Of a stretch of 64,000 bases of DNA, positions 7,972 to 17,889 are shown one piece after another (position 1 is the stretch's first letter; the number at the start of each line of letters is the position of its first letter). Made by a program: the position numbers and the translations under genes. The notes under the pieces are model-generated. The model saw only the letters and a program-made list of their open reading frames with translations. It had not been told where the DNA came from and ran no database searches. Source of the stretch: Nitzschia sp. DOCU1 (lineage: Eukaryota > Bacillariophyta > Bacillariophyceae > Bacillariales > Bacillariaceae); NCBI GenBank assembly GCA_951394045.1, contig OX595985.1, positions 4,340,001 to 4,404,000 on the forward strand. Reading direction: 5' to 3'.

Positions 7972-10140
7972 TCAGGCGCTTCCTCCGGTAGTAGCAGCTC
8001 GTCTACTGCTACCTTCTCTCGTGGCTCGAAGCGCCAAACCAGCTTCGATCCAATCCTTGAGCGTCGTCTTGTCCGCGGGGTTGAGGGGGCCGTGAGAGGC
8101 TGCGCGTCCGCACCCCGTGAAGCACTGCCCCCTGACGTGCCAGGAGAGGCATGCCACCTTTCCGTTGGACAGGCGAGGCGGCGCCGCCTCGGCCGAACCT
8201 TCTGGCGCGATGGCGCGGAGGAACTTCTTGATGGTTCCAAAGGTGTCTCCAAGGGCCTTTAGCTCCGCGTCCACGGTGTCATTCTTGGCCTGCGTTTGAT
8301 TGTCCGGCGAACCGGCGATTGAGATCACGCTGTTGGCCGGCGAGGTCGCCACCGATACCGGATTGGACCGGGTCCCAGTGGCGCGTCCGGTTCCGGGACT
8401 GGCCTGGCCAGAGGCCTGGCCCAGGCCCGCTGGACGGTAGGCGAGGGGCAACGTGGGTGGCATCCATGCGAGGCGACGTACGTTGCTTTGCAGATCAAAA
8501 AATCTGGGCACGTCGACGTGGCCCCGAGGGGTGGCTACGCAACGCTCCCAGTAGTCTTGGAGTTCGCTGCGAGTGGCGCAGAGATACTTGATGTAGATCA
8601 GGCCTCTCCCGCCGTGGTCCCCATCCAGGTCTCCTAGGCGATTTTCCACTCCTCTCCAGCCTTCCACAATCTCTCGATTGAAGGTTTGGAAGATGGCGGA
8701 GTTTCGCCCTGCTACCACAGCCAGCAACACAGCGAAGGCTTCCAAGGTCTTGCGTGTGGCTCTCTCGCTTGTCGGGAACAAGATGGCCTTCGCCCTCTGT
8801 AGTTCCCTAACGTCGCTGAGTTGCGCCGCGTTCGAGCCACCTTCCAGCAACATCTGCTGTTCTTCCAGTAGACGGCGCGCTTGGGTGCCACGTTCGTTTC
8901 CCGCGAGGACCAGGAAAGGGTTTATGCCACGCTCTGGCACGTAATCCGTGGGTGCACGGAACTCCAGACGTTCGAGAGTTCCCCAGATCTCGGTGGTGGC
9001 GAGAGGGGTCTCATAGTGCAACTCGTTGGCTGTAGTGTCGAAGAGAGCTTGGAGAACGGCAAGTCTCTCGCTCTTTCCGGCATTCGCCATTGCCCCGTAG
9101 AGGCTGGGCAGCTGTTCTTCCGTTTCACAACGGGTAAGGCTAAGCAGAGTAGCCAAGGTGATCTTCCACTTGCTGCTGGGTTTCTTCGCGACGTCACCTT
9201 CGTCGGCTCGTCCTTGGGGTTGCTGTGCGGCCATGATCTCCGCCCAGATACGAAGCATTTCGACGCTGGTGTCATTTCCAGCAGCGGGGCTACGTTCGGC
9301 AGTACTGGGCGCGGGCGCGACCGCCGGTCGGTTCCATGCGGGCAAGTCCGAGTTAACGATGGCGACCAAGCGGTTCATCAACTCGGCGTCCATGTTCACA
9401 GCCGACGGCGGCGTAGAGCGTTCTACTCTGACGCGGCCTCCGGCAGTGCCAACGACACGCAACCAATCCTGGATGGGAGAGAAGACAGTGCGCTGTTCGG
9501 GCCTCAGAGTCTGAAGGTAGGAGTCTAGCTGGACGATCAGCTGACCCACTTTAAGCTCAGACTGGCACAGATGGGAAGCGACCTGAGGAGGCAGGTACAT
9601 CCCGTGGCGAGTCCTCACCGTATCGAAGACACTTTCGGGAGCGTCGTTTGGTACGGCTTCGAGCGGGACGTCAGCGCCATCGTTCTCCGTGTAGTGCAAC
9701 ACATAGTTTGCCCACGGATGAACCTTCACGTCGCCGCCCAGCACATCGAACAACTTTGCTGGCAAGTACACAGCCGGGGGCACTTGAGCGCCGATGACGT
9801 CCATCTTGAACATCACGACCTTGTCATGCCATTGGCGTGAGTTAGGGGTTCCCATAGCTTGGGGGAACACCATGGCGCGATGGTAGAAGATCACCGGCGC
9901 CACGTCCTTCGAGACAGAAACGTAAACGTGGGGCATCTCATCCCAAGTGCGTTTCACTTCGTCGTAGAGCGCGGCTCCGGATTTCCAAGTAGTTTCGTCA
10001 GTGGTGCTGAAGAGTTGGTACACACCACCTTGATCCCCGAAACGAGCGTCGCGCCAGTCGACGCCTTCGTAAAGAGAATGGTAAGTGGTCGGAGCCCCGA
10101 CTAGCGAGGCAGCGGCTTCAGCAAAACGGACCATTATCAC
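7972..10140 (-). CDS. Gag-like protein of the DIRS-like element
   Basis: A 722-residue intact ORF starting just inside repeat A1. Most of it is not a recognisable enzyme. The middle is helical and Leu/Glu-rich, and a Pro/Ser/Gly-rich linker lies around residues 575-615. Near the C-terminus is a Cys/His finger, CLSWHVRGQCFTGCGRAASH (C-x8-C-x3-C-x5-H), of the kind seen in nucleic-acid-binding gag proteins. The position upstream of RT fits gag. The TGA stop is followed in the same frame by about 62 sense codons leading into RT, so gag-pol could come from read-through, or the TGA could be a mutated CGA. Confidence 0.75.
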   Translation of the reverse strand: MIMVRFAEAAASLVGAPTTYHSLYEGVDWRDARFGDQGGVYQLFSTTDETTWKSGAALYDEVKRTWDEMPHVYVSVSKDVAPVIFYHRAMVFPQAMGTPNSRQWHDKVVMFKMDVIGAQVPPAVYLPAKLFDVLGGDVKVHPWANYVLHYTENDGADVPLEAVPNDAPESVFDTVRTRHGMYLPPQVASHLCQSELKVGQLIVQLDSYLQTLRPEQRTVFSPIQDWLRVVGTAGGRVRVERSTPPSAVNMDAELMNRLVAIVNSDLPAWNRPAVAPAPSTAERSPAAGNDTSVEMLRIWAEIMAAQQPQGRADEGDVAKKPSSKWKITLATLLSLTRCETEEQLPSLYGAMANAGKSERLAVLQALFDTTANELHYETPLATTEIWGTLERLEFRAPTDYVPERGINPFLVLAGNERGTQARRLLEEQQMLLEGGSNAAQLSDVRELQRAKAILFPTSERATRKTLEAFAVLLAVVAGRNSAIFQTFNREIVEGWRGVENRLGDLDGDHGGRGLIYIKYLCATRSELQDYWERCVATPRGHVDVPRFFDLQSNVRRLAWMPPTLPLAYRPAGLGQASGQASPGTGRATGTRSNPVSVATSPANSVISIAGSPDNQTQAKNDTVDAELKALGDTFGTIKKFLRAIAPEGSAEAAPPRLSNGKVACLSWHVRGQCFTGCGRAASHGPLNPADKTTLKDWIEAGLALRATREGSSRRAATTGGSA

Positions 10141-10141
10141 A

Positions 10142-10377
10142 GTTAATCAATCGTAAACTATTGTCTGCTAGTGTCAGCTTGGAATCAAGCTTCTCTTCCC
10201 AGTTCTTGCTATCGATAGCAAGAAGAAAAAGTTTATGGTTGCTGTCGTTCAACACGTAGTATCGTCTTCTCCTACCTCGTCCTTTCTTCCTTTTAGTAGG
10301 GCGGTAGATGGGGTAGTTCGAAATTCGATCCGGGTTCCCCGGTCCCTTCGCCGTCCGTTCACTTCGCGGTTACTAGC
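10142..10377 (-). repeat. DIRS-like element, split direct repeat A1
   Basis: A 236-bp repeat matching 4455-4690 with one mismatch. It lies just upstream of the gag ATG on the minus strand. Its right edge overlaps the AGCTG junction with gypsy C. On the plus strand it supplies the first 47 codons of a chimeric ORF (see 10235-11194). Confidence 0.85.
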
Positions 10378-11194
10378 TGTTGTCGAGACACACCGCGAAG
10401 TGAGAATCCAATTTAAACTTCCGGAATTTCATGCCAATAGGGTGATTGAATGGGTCTTCCAGGTGACATCCGACCTTGGCAACTATGACATGATCATAGG
10501 CCGAGACCTCTTGCGAGAACTAGGCTTCAAGTTCGACTTCGCAACGCGAGAAGTCGAGTGGGACTCGGCGGCAATCGCAATGAAAATATTTGGCGAGACG
10601 CCCGATGAGGACGCTTGGCAAGCCGATACAGATGGCGGTGCCAAGTCCATTAAACAAATATTAGACGCTAAATATGCCCCAGCGGACATTCCGCAGAAAA
10701 TCTCCGAGATGGACCATCTGTCGGAAGAAGATAAATCCGCCCTCAAGACGCTTCTTCAGAAACATGAGATGCTCTTTGACGGCACGCTCGGCACTTGGAA
10801 AGGCGAGCCCTATGATATTGAGCTCAAGCCCAATGTCACGCCATATCATGCGAGGCCATACCCAGTGCCGAAGGCAGATGAACAGACGCTACGCGACGAG
10901 GTCGATCGCCTCTGCACAGTCGGCATACTAAAGAAAGTTAACCGCTCCGAGTGGGTGGCACCGTCGTTCATCATCCCAAAGACGGACAAGACGGTACGTT
11001 TCATCAACGACTTTCGTGAACTCAACAGGCGAATTAAGAGGAAGCCATTCCCACTACCAAAGATACAAGAGCTACTGTTAAAACTAGAGGGTTTTCAGTA
11101 CGCTACTAGTTTAGACCTCAACATGGGCTACTGCCATGTGGAACTTAGCCCAAATGCCAAGAAACTTTGCACTCTCGTTTTCCCGTGGGGATAA
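10235..11194 (+). CDS. Chimeric ORF: DIRS terminal repeat fused in frame to gypsy C protease-RT
   Basis: The first ~47 residues are read from repeat A1 of the DIRS-like element. From VVETHREVRIQF (10378) onward this is gypsy C: the second half of the protease (NYDMIIGRDLLRELGF) and the first half of RT (SEWVAPSFIIPK, RFINDFRELNRRIKRKP, ATSLDLNMGYCHVEL with the motif A Asp). A TAA at 11192-11194 after LVFPWG stops it; the same frame continues as RT beyond. The protease active-site half is missing, so this is a product of the insertion and not a functional gene. Whether it is expressed cannot be judged. Confidence 0.75.
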   Translation: MVAVVQHVVSSSPTSSFLPFSRAVDGVVRNSIRVPRSLRRPFTSRLLAVVETHREVRIQFKLPEFHANRVIEWVFQVTSDLGNYDMIIGRDLLRELGFKFDFATREVEWDSAAIAMKIFGETPDEDAWQADTDGGAKSIKQILDAKYAPADIPQKISEMDHLSEEDKSALKTLLQKHEMLFDGTLGTWKGEPYDIELKPNVTPYHARPYPVPKADEQTLRDEVDRLCTVGILKKVNRSEWVAPSFIIPKTDKTVRFINDFRELNRRIKRKPFPLPKIQELLLKLEGFQYATSLDLNMGYCHVELSPNAKKLCTLVFPWG

Positions 11195-12364
11195 TATGAG
11201 ATGCAGCGACTACCTATGGGACTCAGCAATAGCCCCGATATCTTTCAAGAAAAGATGTCGTCGCTGTTCGCGGATCTAGAGTACATACGTACGTACATAG
11301 ACGACCTTCTAGTACTTACTAAGGGTAGTTACCTAGACCACCTAGAGAAACTCGACGTGGTACTACAACGTCTGAAAGACACGGGACTCAAGGTGAACAT
11401 CAAGAAGTCCTTCTTCGCGAAAGCGGAGCTCGAATACCTTGGCTACTGGATTACCCGAGACGGCATCCAACCCGTAGCAACCAAAGTGCAGGCAATTCAA
11501 GCCATGCTCGCACCGCGCAATAAAAAGGAACTACGCGCTTTCATCGGTATCGTGAATTATTACCGCGATATGTGGGTGCGCCAATCGCACATCCTCGCCC
11601 CGCTCGCATCACTTACGTCAAAAACGGCTAAGTGGGAGTGGACCAGCGCGCACCAAACTGCATTTGACACGATGAAGAAAATAATAAGTAAGGAAGTTCT
11701 CCTGACTTACCCGAACTTTCATTTACCGTTCGACATACACACCGACGCGAGCGACACGTAGCTTGGCGCAGTCATCTTGCAAAACGGTAAGCCGATCGCG
11801 TTCTATAGTCGCAAACTCAATCCCGCGCAGACGCGGTATACTACTACCGAGCGTGAACTACTAGCTATTGTAGAAACACTCAAGGAGTTTTGTACGATTC
11901 TCCTGGGTCAACAAATTCGCGTCTACACGAACCACAAGAATCTAACCTACAAAATTTTTAATACTGAACGCGTTATGAGCTGGCAACTCATCCTCGAAGA
12001 GTATGGTCCCAAACTAGTCTACATTAGAGGTGAGACGAACGTAGTAGTGGACGCTCTTAGTCGACTTGGTAAGGACGAAAAGCCCTTTACCGAGGCCAAC
12101 TTCGCAGAGTACTTTGGGGGCAACGACCTACCCGAAAGCGTCTTCCCCCTCACCTACAAGTACATTATGCGACATCAACGCAAAGATACTGCGCTTCTCC
12201 AGAAGGCAGCGTCGGACAATAGATATAGTGTAAAGGTTTTTCGTGGGGGCGGTAAGAAACGTCCTCTAGTAGTTAGAGATGGTAAGATAGTTATTCCGCA
12301 GTCACTCCAACGCCGATGCGTTGAGTGGTACCACGAGACACTGTGTCATCCGGGCGAGACGTGA
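11195..12364 (+). pseudogene. Gypsy C RT (second half) and RNase H, nonsense-interrupted
   Basis: The reading frame continues directly from 11194. RT: MQRLPMGLSNSPDIFQEKM, YIRTYIDDLLVL (catalytic YIDD) and LEYLGYWITRDGIQP. Thumb/connection: IGIVNYYRDMW. RNase H: IHTDASDT-stop-LGAVIL, TTERELLAIVETLKEF and YTNHKNL (usual D replaced by N). After that NVVVDALSRL and the integrase N-terminal finger begin (YHETLCHPGET-stop). Stops: TAG at 11759-11761 and TGA at 12362-12364. No frameshift is seen. Confidence 0.85.
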
Positions 12365-13303
12365 ACGGAGCACACGATTCGGCAGCACTTCTACTGGAAG
12401 GGACTGCGAACCGGCGCCGTCGACATCTGCAAGAAATGCAGGTTGTGCCAATTAACAAAGCGCAAGACCCTTAAGTATGGGCACCTGCCAATTAAGGAAC
12501 CCGAGAGCGAACCTTGGGAAATTCTCTGTGTCGACCTCATAGGCCCTTATTCGATTAACCAGGGTAAACGACATAAGGGTAAACAAAAACAACTCGAGCT
12601 TTGGTGCCTTACCATGATTGACCCGGCAACTGGCTGGTTCGAGATGGTTCGCGTGCCCAACAAAGAGGCTTTTAGTATCGCCGAATTAGCCGAAAAGACG
12701 TGGTTCACGAGATACCCGTGGCCACAACAGGTTATTTATGACCGCAGTACGGAGTTCATGGGAGAATTCCGGCGAATGGTCAAGGAAGACTACGGCATGC
12801 TTGCGCGCCCAATCACTGCGAGGAATCCGCAGGCGAACGCAATACTCGAACGAGTACACCAAACTATCGGGAACATGATTCGTACGTTTGAACTGCAGCA
12901 CTCAGACGATACAGTCGGACTCGATGGAATCCTGGCAGCCGTGATGTTCGCCGTTCGCGCGACATACCACACTACGCTACAGGCTACGCCGATGCAACTA
13001 GTATTCGGTAGAGATGCTATTCTCAACACCCGCTTCGAAGCCAACTGGAAGCTCATCCATGAGTGCAAGATGCAGCGCATTGCGAAGAACAATGCGGCAG
13101 AAAACAAAACGCGATTACCATATGAGTATCGCATAGGCCAACAGATCATGATCAAGCAGGACCAACAACGTAAGTTCGGTGCTAACCCCTACAATGGTCC
13201 GTATCCAATCGTCGCCGTGAATGACAACGGTACAGTACGTATCCAGAAGGGTGCAGTTACTCAGACCTGGAACATTCGTAACATACATCCGTATCATAGT
13301 TAA
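12365..13303 (+). pseudogene. Gypsy C integrase
   Basis: The frame continues after the TGA at 12362 as TEHTIRQHFYWKGL and CKKCRLCQLTKRK (the Cys pair of the HHCC finger). The DDE core shows LCVDLIGPY, VIYDRSTEFMGE and NAILERVHQTIGN. The C-terminal domain has YRIGQQIMIKQDQQRKFGAN and VRIQKGAVTQTWNIRNIHP. It ends at 13303 and is followed by a purine tract and the LTR, as expected. The copy at 57623-58336 (gypsy D) is closely similar. The core looks intact, but the frame is closed upstream by three stops. Confidence 0.85.
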
Positions 13304-13320
13304 GTCCTGTCCCTCCGTCA

Positions 13321-13330
13321 TGGGGGCGGG
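13321..13330 (+). other. Gypsy C polypurine tract
   Basis: TGGGGGCGGG immediately precedes the LTR start (TGCAGTACACTGC). It is the expected primer site for plus-strand DNA synthesis. Gypsy D has the matching tract at 57596-57605. Confidence 0.75.
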
Positions 13331-13449
13331 TGCAGTACACTGCTTTACACGTCGACTCCTTCGAATGATTGTAGTCAGTAATTGTTAGTCTAATTAGTCA
13401 TGTGTGACATCATGTGTGATGACGTAGCATGAAGAACGCGTTGCGTGCA
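13331..13449 (+). repeat. Gypsy C 3' LTR, left part
   Basis: It starts TGCAGTACACTGC after the polypurine tract and is homologous to the reverse complement of the right part of 57069-57595. LINE1 interrupts it. The last ~21 bases, 13429-13449 (ATGAAGAACGCGTTGCGTGC...), are one copy of the LINE1 target-site duplication; the other, with one mismatch, is 34566-34586. Confidence 0.8.
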
Positions 13450-13553
13450 TAGTTTTTCGTTTGGATGATCAGGTAAGACGCGTCGACCCTGAAAATTCCC
13501 CGAAAAATACTGACGCGTGACGCCAGCACTGAGTACAAACCTCCCGTAGATCC
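13450..13553 (+). other. LINE1 5' UTR segment
   Basis: About 104 bp between the gypsy C LTR target site and copia1. It has no ORF of note. The copia target duplication (GATCC at 13549-13553 and 20036-20040) shows it was once contiguous with 20041 (TACGGAAGACAGCG), directly upstream of LINE1 ORF1. Confidence 0.65.
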
Positions 13554-13717
13554 CATTAAATCTAGCAAGGAGTGGCGGACGATTCAAGCACAAACACACA
13601 TACGATGGATGGTGATTCAACAATTGGACGAAACAAAATTGTGACCTTACTTTATATCGCGGGCATTTCCAGTCCCGCCTGAGTCCCTAATCTTGGCGAC
13701 TATCACGGGGAATTAAC
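13554..13717 (-). repeat. Copia1 3' LTR
   Basis: A 164-bp LTR identical in length to 19872-20035. The tips (GTTAATTCCCC... and ...GATTTAATG) are not the usual TG...CA. On the element strand it is preceded by the purine-rich tract GAGGGGACC. Confidence 0.85.
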
Positions 13718-13873
13718 GGTCCCCTCAATGCTACTCGGATACTATATGATCCGATGGCATTGTCATCTCTTGCCTAAGGGTTACCACCTCTTTGGATGGA
13801 CGTCTAACTCCAACAGATCCCTCGCGAAAGGTCACTGCCACCCTGCGGAGCCAAACGCATCTTCGACATCAAC

Positions 13874-15190
13874 CTAAAACATAACCTTCGAACATAATCT
13901 CTTTCTCTCCGGTCCAGTTTGAATCTTGGTCAGCATATCAGCCAGGTTCGATTGTGTAGACTCATACCCAATACGAATGATATCGGCCGCAGCCTTTGAA
14001 CGAACGTAGTGATACGCAATGGAATTCGACTTCTTCTTCAGCATCGATTCGGGGACGCTTGTATTCTTCACGACGGACATGTTGTCAACTCTAACATTGG
14101 CATAGCCCTCAATAGGGATGCCCATCATTCTCAGCTTGTAGCGCAACGCTTCCAACAACTCAACTCCGGTTTTTAAAGCCATGAACTCGGAGCCAAACGA
14201 ACTTGTTTCAACACTGTTCTGTTTCTTTGAGTACCAAACAATTGGCGCTCTGTTCAAGAAAATCAACACACCTGTGCGCGACTGTCGAGTAACAAGGTTA
14301 GCAGCATGCGAAGCATCAACGAACATAGTAATTACCACTGGTTTTCCTAATGGTTTTGGTGTGTCCGGCGGCCATTCATCTTTAGCCCACGGATAGAATT
14401 CCGACCAATCGCATTTGGGTAACTCTTCCCACTCCATGTAGGCGTCATCCATAACAAGTTTTGATCGATCATGAGACTTCAAATATGCAAAAATGTGTAG
14501 CACCGCATCCAGATGCCCTTTCCTCGGGCACGCATTATACGCTGACAGCATCGAAACCTCTCCGCAGATGTCAATTCTCCCCAACTCAACAATCCAACGC
14601 AAAATTCCAATACATTGCATGTAAAATGATACACCGTCGTCATTCAGTAGTGGCGACGAATCCAGCTCTGGTCTGTAGCCATTCGGTAGTACAGAGCTGA
14701 CCTTATTCTTCAGGGTCCCATCGATCCGTAATTGGATCACGCGGATTGCTTCTTTCACGTACTCCTCTGAACCAATGGCCCATTTAAAATTAGCATCACC
14801 GTCAATCCAATATTTGGAGATTGAGGCTCCTAGATAGGATGTTGGCTCTCCCACTGACTCTGGTTTCAATAGGAACCGATCATTAAGATCGTTCAGGATT
14901 GACTTTGGATCGTGAGAGACACACAGCAAGTCGTCAGTATACACAAGTAAATACTCATAATATTTTTCGCCGTTCGGGTGCAATGCCTCACGACGCCAAA
15001 CATCCATATCAGCACGGCATGGAATAAATTGCAATTCCTCCCTCAAAACCTTTGCACAATGAGACCTCCATGAAAATCCTGCGGACGATAATCCATAGAG
15101 TGCCTTAATGATCACAGCTCTCCGACCCTGGAGAGAGCCAAACTCCGGACCTAGGATTGTGTGAACCTTTTCTGCGCAAGGCGCATGCAA
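13874..15190 (-). pseudogene. Copia1 pol, C-terminal part (RT and RNase H)
   Basis: This carries most of RT after the deletion (ALYGLSSAGFSWRSH, YLLVYTDDLLCVSHD with catalytic YTDD) and the copia RNase H (MFVDASHAAN, SFGSEFMALKTG, RVDNMSVVKN, SNLADMLTK). A 70-bp deletion near 15197 shifts it out of frame with the upstream pol ORF. RT motif A (SADIAGAYLHAP in copia2) is largely lost. Otherwise the residues equal those of copia2. Confidence 0.9.
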
Positions 15191-17865
15191 GTAAGCTCCC
15201 GCGTCACAACCGACGCATATGTAATCGATGACGGCGCCTCGGTCTGATCGCCTCTTGCGCAGATCCGGGCCTTTCTTGTCAGATCCATTTTAACATCAAA
15301 AATAATCATCAGGTCGATCTGCTGCGACCCTACTGGTGGTTGTTCACTGTCTTCAAGGACTTTTAAGGCAGGCAGCACAGTTTTAACTTCCTTGGCCATT
15401 GCCTTCTCCCACAGGTCAGTACCGGTTTCAGCATCAATAGCTCGTGCCCGGGCCACGTCCATGGGCCCCGGGACTTCGATTCCAAATTTCTCATTTTTGC
15501 GACGAATCGCGCGACGTTTGACTGCTTTCAAAATCCGATCACGTTTTCGGAGAGTATAGGGAACCCACCAAACAAACACCGGTTCTTCAACAAGTTTATT
15601 TGCGACAGCATACTCCGCCAGTTGCACTGGATAGCCCTCTTTCGCATCCTTCAGCGAGAGCCATTCAGTTGATCCATCGACCATTTCGGCACAAACTTTC
15701 CATCCTTTCGTTGTTCTCTTGGGTATTCTCTGGCCATGACGCTCAATCCAAGCATCATCTTTCGACAAGGCACTCCCATCACGCTTGTGGTCGACGAACT
15801 CTTTCAAATGCATGACGGTGTAGCCTTCATCATCAACTGTGGCATAAATTGCTTCCGCGATCTGGTTAGCATTGTACGCTTCAACATGACCATCATCAAA
15901 TTCAACTTCGTAGATGCTCGTGTCAAGGATAGGATTGTCATGGTAGAAACCAATGAATTTCCCATCAGGGCCACGCTTCCGGCCCTTTACGATACCTGTG
16001 AAAAACGAATTACCGTCACCCGAGGCCATACGAACTTTTGATGACACATATTTGTCAAATGCAAGCTGGTCCTCTTCCTCATCAACTGGAGGCGGTTCCC
16101 ATTGGTGGAATTTCCGCTCCCTTTCTTCTTCATCGTCGTCGTATCTCTCATATTCCGGAACGGTTGCCTCGACACGGATAAACCGATCATCATCTTCTTC
16201 CGGCTCGACAGAAATTCCTTTTATTCGGTTACCAAGCGACACCTTTAACTTTTCAGTGAACTCCTTTTTCGTTTGCTTAATGTCCTCGGAGCGATGCTCC
16301 TCGGGCAACAGCGGAATGACTGAAGTACGATGCAAAATTGTCCCCTTCGAGGTCAGCACGGCGAAGCAGAGCTCGTCTCCAACTTCAAAGCTTGGGCCAA
16401 GCCAGCGAGTGAGCTGCTTTTTCGGTTGGGTTGATTCTGCCGGCGACCGAGACCAACACCAATCGTAGAACGCAAAGTCCACGAGATGTGAAATATCTGC
16501 AGTATTACCTGTAATAATTGTAGTGGCGCATTCACCTTCTTGCTCGGGGTGATTTAAAACAGTGTGAGATCGTTGTTCGCAACAAGTCATAAAGCATCTG
16601 TCCCACAAAACAGCTGGTACGTTACGTGAGGTCATCGTCCTCTCATACAATCGGGTAACTTCCCGAATCGTGTCCTCCGCTCTTGCTTGGTTATGCATGT
16701 AAGGCTCCACCGGATAAATAGGAACCTGCGCCTTTTGACAGCGCCTCAAGAATTCTCCTTGCGTTAAGGTAGTAGCCGAATCCGGAATAATCGCTTCAGG
16801 AAATCCGAATGCACGAAATAATTTATCCAGCGATGTATGAGCATCTTTTTCTTGTCGCAACGGGAAAGCTCGGCACCATTGAAATGTCGTAGCATAAACT
16901 TGGAGGCAAGTAGTCCCCTCAAGCGATGTGCAGGGACCAAACTTCGTGTCGGTATACATAGCACATTTCAACCTTGGATACCGGAGCTGATAATGGGAGG
17001 GCCGAAATAAACGGTCCCCTGAGACCTTGCTCCAGTCTCTGACGGCACGTTGAGTCGTTTTGTTAAGCGTTCGTTGCGCAGCTTCAATTGAGATTCTCCA
17101 ACGACGCGCCAGGGCATCTGCTTTAACCAACGTAGTTTTTGCAGTGGTCTTTACTCCCGATAAAGTAGCCGAAACTTTGTTCCCTAGAAATGCCGAAAGG
17201 GCCTGATTTTGTATCATTGACGCAACATTGAAAGCCGACACAAGACGCTTCGCCACGACAGAGTCGAGATTGTGAAAATTGTTACCGCCGACCGTTTGTC
17301 GCAGGTGTTCCTCTGCATTGTTGCAATGAGGATCGGACGGTTTCCATTCTAATTCACTCGTCATTCGAACATGAATATTGTTCACCGGATCGGTGGCCTC
17401 TTCTCTCGAGGGCTTTCTGCACGGAAAGAACGAAAAGGGTTTGTCATACTGCAGAGGGATCCGCAGGTCAGCAGTCCCCTCAATGATACAATGGTCCGTT
17501 GACTTTCGCTGAGCCGACGGAATCCTCAACAACGGGACATCATTAACAATCAGCTGGTTTTCTCGCAATTGATCCGGGCATAGCAGATGGCAACCCATAC
17601 CCGGAACGACCAAAACATGGTCAAACAACAAAATAAAAGTTTGATAGGTGAGAGGGCAGTCGTACCCAACAGCGACCAAACACTCGCGAACTTTTGAAAT
17701 TGGGCCCATCGAAGCATGAAACCCATTCACTTCAATATCATATTGGTAGACATATAACACATAACATCCGCTCTCAGAGAAAGCGCAAGTATCCGCATGA
17801 GAATCGAGCTCACATCTCCACACCTGAACCACAGCTCCAGACGACGACGATGCAATCCGGTGCAA
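15151..17865 (-). pseudogene. Copia1 pol, N-terminal part (protease, integrase, linker)
   Basis: This is the same protein as the first ~895 residues of copia2 pol. The protease-like motif CELDSHADTCAF is followed by the integrase DDE core (MYTDTKFGP, IIPDSATTL, QARAEDTIRE), an acidic linker, and a conserved Trp-rich region up to VVTRE. The 70-bp deletion then switches the frame, and the ORF ends after 14 unrelated residues. See copia2 for the domain description. Confidence 0.9.
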
Positions 17866-17882
17866 GGATGCAGCTCTTCTTC

Positions 17883-17889
17883 CTAGTCA
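17883..17889 (-). promoter_or_regulatory. Copia1 gag/pol leaky-stop context UGA-CUA-G
   Basis: On the minus strand gag ends AAC TGA CTA GGA, and the same frame runs without a stop into the protease. UGA CUA is an established stop-codon read-through context. Copia2 has the identical site. Confidence 0.6.

Larger units (their letters stand above)
4296..10379 (-). mobile_element. DIRS-like (tyrosine-recombinase) retrotransposon with split direct repeats
   Basis: Read on the minus strand: repeat A1 (10377-10142), gag, RT-RNase H, tyrosine recombinase, repeat B1 (4830-4694), repeat A2 (4690-4455), repeat B2 (4435-4299). This A1-ORFs-B1-A2-B2 order is the split-direct-repeat architecture of Ngaro/PAT-type DIRS elements. 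There is no long target duplication; the five bases AGCTG occur at both junctions (4291-4295 and 10375-10379), as expected for recombination at a short shared core. The interrupted host is gypsy C protease. A1 and A2 differ at one base in 236, which suggests fairly recent insertion, but the gag-RT-RH frame already carries three stop codons. Confidence 0.85.

Noticed and set aside
8881..9528. 215-codon plus-strand ORF opposite the DIRS gag
   Set aside because: Shadow of the 722-codon gag frame; composition follows the complementary codons.
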